Shown one piece after another: positions 56,039-64,000 of a DNA stretch of 64,000 nt. The stretch's first letter is position 1. Every line of letters begins with the position of its first letter. Below the pieces are notes generated by a model that worked only from the letters and a program-made list of their open reading frames with translations, was not told where the DNA came from and did no database searches. Source of the DNA: Persicaria tinctoria (taxonomy: Eukaryota > Streptophyta > Magnoliopsida > Caryophyllales > Polygonaceae). Location of the stretch: assembly GCA_037127255.1 (NCBI GenBank), contig JBANSL010000009.1, positions 31,437,475-31,501,474 of the forward strand, written 5' to 3'. The position numbers and the translations under genes were made by a program.

Positions 56039-56644
56039 ATGGAAGACAACACTCCAAAACCAATTGAATTGTTACATGAAGCAGCTCTTCAAGGGGATGT
56101 GTCCCTCTTGCAAGACTTGCTCCTTAGAGATCCCATACTCCTCCATCGACTTCCATCGTCGTAGAGCACTTCACCTTTGCACATGGCGTGTAATCTCGGG
56201 CACACAAATTTCGTGTTGGAGCTCCTCTGCCACATCCCTAGTCGCATGGAAGAGCTCGATCCAAATGACAAGTCATCCCTTCTCCACCTAGCTGCTAGGA
56301 ACGGCCACCTAGAACTCCTCACGTCCCTCGTTTCAATCAACCCTAGTATGTGCTATGCACGAGACATCCATGGAAGGACCCCGGTTCATGTGATAGCCAT
56401 CAAGGGTCAACTCCATGTCCTCGAAGAACTATTAAGGTCCATGCCGGAGGCAGCTCGAGAATGAGTGGGGCTGTTACTCGACAAGAGTGGCGGAGACACT
56501 ATCATGCACTTGTGTGCGAGGTTTAATCAGTTGGAGGCGTTGATGTTGGCGGTTAGAATGGTTGGTGATGCCGAGATGCTGAATGCCACAAGTGTTGAGG
56601 GTAACACCCTTTTCCACGTTGCTTTCGCCAATAAACACCTTGAG
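56039..56644 (+). pseudogene. Ankyrin-repeat protein, exon 1, two nonsense codons
   Basis: From ATG 56039 (MEDNTPKPIELLHEAALQGD): ankyrin repeats SPLHMACNLGHTNFVLELL, SSLLHLAARNGHLELLTSL, GRTPVHVIAIKGQLHVLEEL, GDTIMHLCARFNQLEALMLA, ending at donor CTTGAG|GTACAC. In-frame TAG at 56162-56164 and TGA at 56462-56464 break it, but there is no frameshift, so inactivation may be recent. It resembles plant BDA1-like ankyrin membrane proteins, whose later exons carry more repeats and a PGG membrane domain; none is seen, and a CACTA end begins 17 bp into the intron. Paralogue at 29379-29986. Confidence 0.8.
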
Positions 56645-56661
56645 GTACACACATACATATA

Positions 56662-58176
56662 CACTACTACAAAATTATATAAATTTCGACGCTTTTGTTT
56701 CTACACTTTATTTATGCGTGTATAATTTTCGACAGTTTTAAACGTCGAAAATTACCGACCCAGAAAAGCGTCATGTTAGGCATATATTTCGACAGCTGCA
56801 AGCGTCGAAAATGGTTTTTTTATATTTTAATACAAAATACTCCTCGCTCTCTCCCAATCTCCTTTCTCCGCCCCGTAGACATAACTCCTCTCTCCGCCCT
56901 GGACCGCCCAAGCGCCCATTGCTTCTAGATCTCTCTCCTCTCGTTCTCTCCCCTCTCGTTCTCTCCCAATCTCCACTCGCATCTTGTCCTTGCTTGTAAC
57001 AGGGATTTTGGTGGAATTCCCGTTACATTGCTCTTCCAATCTATTGCTCGCCCTCTCCATGGATGAACCAAAGTCACAATATCAACTAGAAAATGCCATG
57101 GCGGACACTCCTCGCCTCCTTGTTGCCGAGGCCGTCGTCCACACACCGAGACTAAGTGAAGCCCTCAGAATCAGCACCTCCCTTTCCAGCCGAGATTAGG
57201 TATATCCTTAGAGCTATGTCTTTATTTGGCTTGATTTTGATGAATTAGGGTTTTGATTGTTGAATTATTGAAGTACTTTGAGTCGTCGTTCTTCGGCTTC
57301 GAGTGTAGATCTTGTACAATTGTATCTAGGAGGAAGCCATGGGAACCATAGCACCGAGAACTTCACATTGGAGACAAAGATACCTTTAGACAATGACACC
57401 AATGACATTTCAATACTGAGCGTGTTGGCTGGATTACCGGTATACATCACCATTACACATCTAACATCATGGAAATCGGCATCTTATATGATTGTGAATT
57501 GTGATTGATCTGTGCACACACTGTTACAAGGATTCAGGAGCATTCATGGAGAGCAAGTTTGCTGGTCCGGAAAAAGTGGAAATAAGGTGCTCTGAAAGCA
57601 TCACTTATGATGTTAGCAACTATACATGGGGATACCAGATTCATTACACTCACTTCCAAGTCTCTTTTCCATTGCTTCTCGGCGTTTCCTGATCATGAAA
57701 CTACTGTAATGTAGATTGGTCTATTGGGAGAAACCTTGCAAATTTATGAGGAGGAGAATCCGGAGAGAGTGGTCTGGAGTAGTCTTCAAGACTGCGCTTT
57801 GCAGCCTCTGACTTGGTATAAGGTAACAACACCAGAACTAGCTATATCTATAAGTTTGTTATAAGATCATGACTCGAAATCTGATAATGATCTTGTAGGC
57901 TATGTTTGATGCTCCAGTGGGTGATGACCCGGTTGCATTGAGCCTCGGCACAGTGGGAAAGGGGGAAGCTTGGGTGAATGGACAAAGCATCGGAAGATAC
58001 TGGGTTTCGTTTCTTACTCCCAGGGGTCAGCCATCACAGACACTGTAAGTGTTGGTTTTACAATGGAATCCCGTACAAAGTTTGTAAACTCGAACGCATT
58101 TGATGTGGATTTGTACAGGTATCATGTGCCAAGATCATTCCTAAAACCATTGGGGAACCTGTTGGTTTTGCTGTGA
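56662..58176 (+). mobile_element. CACTA terminus with captured exons (possible Pack-CACTA), right end not found
   Basis: CACTACTACAAAATT at 56662 is a CACTA-type end, followed by subterminal words TTTCGACA and CGTCGAAAAT in both orientations (56685-56815). A CT-rich UTR-like stretch and a short ORF (57060-57199, MDEPKSQYQLEN...) follow, then beta-galactosidase exons. No matching inverted end is recognisable downstream, so the right limit given is only the last captured exon. Confidence 0.5.
57309..58176 (+). pseudogene. Beta-galactosidase (GH35) C-terminal exons, fragment
   Basis: Five exon-like blocks in family order: 57309-57439 (GGSHGNHSTENFTLE...ISILSVLAGLP), 57531-57638 (DSGAFMESKFAGPEKVEIRC), 57715-57822 (LQPLTWYK), 57899-58044 ([31 protein letters not shown]), 58119-58176 (YHVPRSFLKPLGNLLVLL, stop). 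These match the C-terminal jelly-roll region of plant BGAL proteins, closest by eye to the BGAL6/15-like group. The N-terminal TIM-barrel with the catalytic Glu residues is absent. The donor after 57638 is lost (CAG|AT). The fragment cannot be an active enzyme. It lies downstream of a CACTA end, so it was probably captured. Confidence 0.8.
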
Positions 58177-60158
58177 CTGTGATGTTTGAATTCTCTGATG
58201 CAGAATGAATCAATCACAAAATTAGAACTTGAAATTTAATGTTAGATATATATATCTTGGTAATTGGTACTTTATTTGGAAGAGCTATGGTGCTCGGCTG
58301 CTTGCTAACCACTTGAAGAGTATTTTCTTGTCTTAGATTGTTCACGTATGTATTTATGAATAGCTAATGGGAGAATTTTATTTCATTTAGTGCATATTTT
58401 TTCACAATTAATCAGCATTTAGGCTTTTGAATCTATTTGGAAAAAAATGAAAGCTTATCTATATATATGTATCTTTTGAATCTATTATAGACCAAGTGTT
58501 ATTCCTCCTCATTTGACTCATTCTCTTATGCTTCCTGTTGAGTAATTACGGATTTAGTTTTCCTCGCTTCCTCATTGCTTGCCTTTTCTTTATATCTCAT
58601 TTCTTATCATACGTCTGAACATGTAAGCTTATTCAGGTAATGGATTTGATGCTCGGAAAAGAGCCTCCTTCTACTCATTCTGGACTTTGTTTTTATTGGC
58701 CTAGGTATGCTATCTCTTTATGTTAATTGGCATGTACTTATTTATGTATATTGTTTTAATTGATATGTTGAGCAACACAGAGCTTCCCTAATTCCATTGA
58801 CAAATTTCTCCTAGAATCTAGCTGGAGATTTCTGGAACGGATTCGCAAATCTCCTGTCAATCCTTTCACTTCCAGGTAAGCTTTTTTCATTTCTTTTGCA
58901 GACCTTTCTAATTTGGCGTGGTCATCACTGTGTCCAAGTAAGCTTCATCATCATCATCGCATATGCATCGGTAAAGTCCAATCCCTTGCGTTTCATATAT
59001 CAAAATTGTTATTTTCAGTGGCCCTAGTTCTGGTCTCTCACTAGCCTATTTGTGCTTTTACATGTCTGTTTTCTGAATCACCAAATCTTTTCATATCATT
59101 TTATTTCTCAGTTACTATGTGCTTTTAATAGTGTCCTAGATTATGTTTTCTTGTTCAATGTTCATCCAAATTGGGGCTCACTATGAAGTTTGTGGGTTTA
59201 TGTGATCTATCATTTGAGTTCCTTACTCTAGGATATACCAATTTTTCTTTCCTTCTTAAGGTTCCTGTGTTCTTAGTCTCTTAATGTATTACTCTTATGT
59301 TCTTAGTCTCTTAATGTATTACTCTTATGTTCTTAGTCTCTTAATGTTTCCATTTCTCCACCGGTTCAGCATGATGTTATACATAACTTTCTGGCTTCTG
59401 ATGCAGCTCTTGTTGACTTGTACAGTTGGCAAAATATCAACCCTGTTGAAGCCATGGGTTACGTTGTTGTGGATGAGTTGCTCTGTTCAAAACAAGACTT
59501 ATGAGCAACCAACTGTTCTTGTGTGAGCAATTGTTCTTGTGAGCAACCTTCTGACTTTTCAAAACTTCTTGAAGCTAGATAGATATTTAGTCTTTTTTTT
59601 ATTCCAGATAGTTGTACTGATCGTTGTTACGCTCTTTGAACTTGGTATTTGAAGATGTTGTCTTCTTTATTGCAGCATGGTACTGCTAAGGTATGGCCTT
59701 GGTGAAACAAGTTGAAGATGTAGGAAGCAACAAAAAGGTTCGTTGTGACTCTTCAAAACTTATTTATCATTAACTACATTCATTGAACCTGTATAATAAA
59801 ATACAGTACTTCCACATTTATATAATAAAATACAGGTCAAAATGTAGTGCCTTTATTCACAATTAGTAAATATTTGAATGACATTTGGATTTGAATCATT
59901 TTGACAGCTGGATGATGTATGTTACTCATATGTTTTCATCAACTGATAAATTTCCATTGTTCTAAAGCAGGAGTCAAATTGATCATTGAATTAGATTTCT
60001 GTTTCCAAATTTGATTCAGAAAAATAAAAAATGAGGTATCATCCAGCTTTGGGTTATGAAGATTAAAGAAGCGTTGTAGAAGATTGCTGCTACTTTTCTT
60101 TTGCTTATATTTCGTATGATTCCCTCGATCTTAAAGCTACTATATATAACTGAACTCG
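58177..60158. other. Unassigned region with intron-like and exon-like DNA
   Basis: T-rich DNA with several splice-like junctions (for example TTCCAG|GTAAGC at 58877) and short open stretches, but no recognised product. It may be the rest of the captured DNA behind the CACTA end at 56662. A short tandem repeat at 59269 is listed separately. Confidence 0.35.
59269..59348. repeat. 30-bp tandem repeat, about 2.7 copies
   Basis: The unit starting TGTTCTTAGTCTCTTAATGT is repeated without change, then truncated. Confidence 0.95.
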
Positions 60159-60775
60159 CACTACAACAGAAAAGCCTTTTAGCGACCAAAATCTCAGCGA
60201 TGAATTATCTTTCCTCGGTAAATGTGGGCTTTGGCGACGAATATATCCGCTCCTCATAAAATGGCACATGAACATTAGCAAGAAACCTATATTCCTCGTT
60301 AAAAGTGGTATTCAACGACAAATTTTTCGACTCGTCGCTAATTGTTAGTATAAAGTGGTCTTATAAACCACAAGGAAAATAGCGATGAACTTGGAGCTTT
60401 TATTGAGGAATGTTTTCATCGCTAAAAATACTTTCATCGAAGAATTTTTAATGTTATCGTTATTTGTTCGGTGGGAATTATGTAAAACCCGTCAAATTTA
60501 TTAACGACAAAAAGTGTAATTGCTCGCTAAAAATATGCGTTTCTTGAGGAAAACTTTTGTCACTAAATATATTAATCAACGAGGAAATTCCATTTTTTGT
60601 TGTTATTGGCTTGGATGAGATATGAAAAATGACACAAATTTATTAACAAGCAAATTTTCAATTCCTCGCCGTATATTGATTTTTTACGAGTCATATTTTT
60701 ATCATTGAAACAACTATATAGCGATGAAATATCATTTTCGTCGCTAAAAGTCTTTATTTCCGAACGAAATCACGA
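60159..60775 (+). mobile_element. CACTA-like terminus with GCGACGAA subterminal repeats
   Basis: CACTACAACAGAAAAG at 60159 is followed by about 600 bp rich in words such as AGCGACGAA, TCGTCGCTAA and CCTCGTTAAAA, in both orientations. This is the pattern of a CACTA end. No inverted partner end was seen, so it is probably truncated. Confidence 0.55.
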
Positions 60776-61242
60776 ATAGCACCATGAATTTGGGCTGGAC
60801 GAGTAGACTTCTTGTCTTCTTATCTTATACGGAGTAATAAAAGAGGAGCAAAAATGGAGGGCGTGTGTGTGCGGGTCATATTTTTTAAAACAATTGTTGA
60901 TCTGAACCCGCAACCATTTTCCTATTTCCAAACGCTCGAGACCACCATGCCATCATCACTTTTTGTTCAATATTTGCGTTGTATTTGTGATTGCTTGAAA
61001 CTTTTTAGCACAATTAAAATTATTTTGCTTTTAAGATATTTTGTATTATCTTTTTATACTTTAAGTTAATTTATGATTATTTGAAATTTTTCAATGATTA
61101 TTTGAAATTATTTTAAAAATTTTCAAATAAACTATTTTAATCTTCACGTTAAATTTAATAAAAATTAATTTTAATGTAATTAATATAATAAAATATAATT
61201 TATTAATAAAACACGTAAAAGTGTGGGTGACAAATACTAGTC

Positions 61243-61287
<45 letters not shown>

Positions 61288-61451
61288 TATAAAAAAAAAC
61301 AGATTACAAGAAATTAGTGGGCAACCGAGATACTATCTGAGCACCCACTCCTTTAGCGATAACAAAGCTAAGTCTAGTAAAAATATAAGGTGCAGCACGA
61401 GCCCCAGCATCCTGAGATACCGAGAATTTCTGAATACGCTCCAGCATCCTG

Positions 61452-61525
<74 letters not shown>

Positions 61526-61530
61526 ATAAA
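60776..61530. repeat. AT-rich DNA with two (ATT)n tracts
   Basis: (ATT)n at about 61238-61282 and 61452-61521. The 170 bp between them is not simple sequence; its minus strand is open (RIQKFSVSQDAGARAAPYIF) but not recognised. An identical word, CCAGCATCCTGA, occurs on both sides (61402 and 61442). 60776-61237 holds nothing recognisable. Confidence 0.5.
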
Positions 61531-62616
61531 GCATAAGTCGTCTGAGGCACGTTGCAGATTCTCCTTAATCGATCATAGTCGTATTAACCAATCATAAAAT
61601 TTTAAAATAATCAATATATGCATAAGATAAAATTTTATTTTAACTCTATTTAATCAATATATCTATATATATGCATAAGATAAATTTTTATTCTAACTCT
61701 ATTTAATCAATATATCTATATATGCATAAGATAAAATTTGCCTAATTTGATTAGGTATGGATATATTTTTATAAGATATTAACTAATTTTAAATCTATAT
61801 ACATATACTAAAACCGATGCACGTCCTATGTGTCGTGTTGTGGTTGATTCTAGGAAAAAAAATTAATAAAATAATATGTTATCATAGTTTATAGAAAGTT
61901 ATTTGACCCGCAATCTATCTATAAAGAGATATTTATATTTTAGTTAATTGGCATAAATATAAATAAAAAATATTTCATAGTCATACTTACCAAAAATATT
62001 AGTAGATAAATAATTATTTATATCTATATGTTTTTTGGTGGAAAAAATTATTTATATCAAAATTAATTATTTAATAATTGCTATTTTATTGATATCAAAA
62101 ATTGTTATTTTATTTATTTACCATATAAATGTGAATTTTATTTATATTTTGAGAGAATCTAAATAAAAGACATTTAGATTTTTTATAATCCATCGAACTA
62201 ATTTTATTTATATCTATATTGTTTTTTGGTGGGAAAATGATTTATATCTAGAATATTATTATTTATTTATTGAAATCTATCTAAATTATTTATAATATTG
62301 TGTTAATGTATTCTCCGTATATGAGACGAGACTTACACTAGCTATTTATAATATTGTATTTATTTATTTATAATATTTACACTAGCTATTTACACTAGCT
62401 ATTTATTTATAATATTGTATTAATGTATTTATAATATTGTATTAATTAATTTTAAATACTATTATATTAGATAAGATTTTACCTATTATTACATGGATAA
62501 AATCATATTCTAACTCTATTTAATAAATATATCTATATATGTATAAGATAAAATTTGACCCAAATTGATTATATATGGATATATTTTTAGAAGATATTAA
62601 CTAATTTTAAATACTA
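61531..62616. repeat. AT-rich repeat field
   Basis: The unit ATGCATAAGATAAAATTTTATT...CTCTATTTAATCAATATATC occurs at about 61618, 61671 and, diverged, near 62500. TTTACACTAGCTATTTA repeats near 62340-62410. 61810-62100 shares words with 28695-29000. No genes. Confidence 0.6.
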
Positions 62617-62857
62617 CTCCCTCCGTTAATTAAAAATGTCGTTTTAGACATTTGCACATTTTTTAAGAAAGCAAACAAAAATACATTTATATCCCTAATT
62701 ATTACTTTGCTTTTCACTTTATTGAAACTACAACTAACAAATATCTAATCATGACAAGGGTAATTTTGGAAAGTGAACACCAAAATATCTAAAACGTCAT
62801 GTTTTTTCTTAATAAGATTTGACTCCTAAAACGACATGTTTTTCTTAACGGAGGGAG
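62617..62857. mobile_element. Stowaway MITE
   Basis: 241 bp, ends CTCCCTCCGTTAA and TTAACGGAGGGAG, TA on both sides. Same family as 53917-54169. Confidence 0.93.
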
Positions 62858-63749
62858 TATTATATAAGATAAGATTTACCAATTTTCTCTATATATGAAC
62901 ATATTTTTAGACGATAATAACTCTATCAATATATAACATGGTCATACTAATTAAATAATTTTGATCAATATGAAGAAAATAAAAGGTATTCGATAAATTG
63001 AAATAATACTTAGCCGTGTAAGGCGTTTCATATGCTGTCAATTATTTTTACTAAATTTATATTTTTATAAGATTTTACCCATGTTTTTAAAACATGGATA
63101 TATTATATTATATTATCTCTTTAATGCCAATTTCATGAGGATTAAATGCAAATTCTTTTACTATATAGAATGATTTGTTTATCGAAAAACTTAAAAATAT
63201 TGGAAAAATTATTTGTGTAGTTACAATGATATTTATTTTTATCCAATCATCTTTATTTACATCTTTTACATACATTTGTAATGATATTAAATTATTTTTT
63301 TCTCTTTTTGATCAACCAATTGGATTAATTAAAAACATATATCTATATTAGTATTTTTTTTCCTTTTCTAATCAATACTATATCTATATAGTAGTCTAAA
63401 TGATAAATTGTTTTTAATGATATTATTATTTTAATAAAGAATTATAATACACTTTAATAAAGAATTTTTTATAAAGTTCCAATAACATGAATATTCAAAA
63501 TATTAATGTTATTGGAATTTTTTATAATATCAAATTATTATGATTTTATTTTAAAAAATTCCACCATAATATGGGAACGGTAATAGTTTAACTAATAAAG
63601 AATTTAAAAATTCATGTTATTGTTAAAGAACAATAAAAATTAAAATAAGATGGAAATTGGCAATTAAATAGACAGCTAAAATAGATGAAAATTTAAACAT
63701 CAAAAAAAAAAAGAATGAAAAAGAAGAAGAAGCGGGCTAGATTGAAATT
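62858..63749. other. AT-rich non-coding DNA
   Basis: No recognisable gene or element. Inverted words around AATAACATGAAT/ATTCATGTTATT (63481 and 63610) hint at a decayed MITE. Confidence 0.4.
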
Positions 63750-63925
63750 TAAATTGAAAGTGTTTAGGGTTTCGGTTCTGTTTATATTGGGTCTCCCTCT
63801 TCTAGTCTTCTAGCCGCTTTTCATCTTCATCAATCCATTACAACCAGATTTCCCTCTCTATCCATCTATTCACCCTTCAACAACTCAATCTTCCAAATCA
63901 GTAAGATCGGTGAGAGATACCTCAC

Positions 63926-64000
63926 ATGGAACAACATGTTGGAGGAACAGAGCTCCCCAGCACTTCAAAAAACGTCACGGCGCCATGGTTGACAATCCGT
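63926..64000 (+). CDS. Possible start of a host gene, cut by window end
   Basis: From 63750 the composition changes to a typical plant 5' region: GTTTAGGGTTTCGG, TTTATATTGGG as a weak TATA-like motif at about 63781, and a CT-rich leader. The first long-open ATG is at 63926 (CTCACATGGAAC) and gives 25 codons to the window end (MEQHVGGTELPSTSKNVTAP...). The protein is not recognised. The start is chosen because it is the first ATG followed by an open frame. Confidence 0.4.
   Translation, partial: MEQHVGGTELPSTSKNVTAPWLTIR

Noticed and set aside
60159..60775. Pairing the CACTA end at 60159 with that at 56662 as one transposon
   Set aside because: Both ends are in the same orientation and have different subterminal words (CGTCGAAAAT against GCGACGAA), so they belong to different elements.

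Overview
The window is nuclear DNA of a flowering plant, very probably a eudicot. The evidence is intron-containing genes with GT-AG junctions and T-rich introns, tRNA-iMet primer-binding sites of the type TGGTATCAGAGC, Stowaway MITEs, CACTA ends, and fragments of plant gene families (MATE transporter, GH35 beta-galactosidase, ankyrin protein). The species cannot be named. I see no clearly intact host gene. Almost everything is transposable-element DNA, much of it nested.

Layout. 1-4095 and about 30829-34775 are two copies of one segmental duplication. Each carries small minus-strand gag-only LTR elements (289-bp LTRs), a possible host first exon, and the 5' part of a plus-strand Copia element with a hAT-like MITE in its primer-binding region. 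Copy B keeps the whole decayed Copia (33265-38989); copy A is cut off at 4095.

4886-28554 is the main feature: a Mutator-like element (MULE) of about 23.7 kb lying between two (AT)n tracts. It has diverged terminal inverted repeats of about 60 bp and three genes: a Ulp1/SUMO-protease-like gene (+), an unrecognised two-exon gene of 130 codons (-), and a FAR1-type MULE/SWIM transposase (-). Three LTR insertions sit inside it, each with a perfect 5-bp target duplication: a solo LTR in the protease gene (TTTTG), a complete 9.7-kb Sirevirus-like Copia in the intron of the small gene (AACAT), and a 2.1-kb solo LTR in the zinc knuckle of the transposase (CAGAT). Without them the MULE would be about 10.8 kb.

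28.7-33 kb holds an ankyrin pseudogene cut by the gag-only array. 39-46.2 kb holds a possible unrecognised host gene whose intron contains a 1.1-kb TRIM element, itself split by a 3.76-kb solo LTR (TSD ATCTC). 46.2-49.3 kb holds a Copia fragment, a repeat field and a MULE-like MITE. 49774-53858 is a non-autonomous CACTA element with exon-like pieces. Around it are GACCCG-rich DNA, a Stowaway MITE and a MATE first-exon fragment. A 67-bp palindrome lies at 55492-55558. A second ankyrin pseudogene (56039) is followed by a CACTA end and exons of a beta-galactosidase gene, as in a gene-capturing Pack-CACTA. The last 4 kb are AT-rich repeats, with a possible host gene starting at 63926.

Only the Sirevirus gag and one gag-only ORF (31828-32721) look intact. 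The rest are pseudogenes or fragments, and most coding potential here belongs to transposition.
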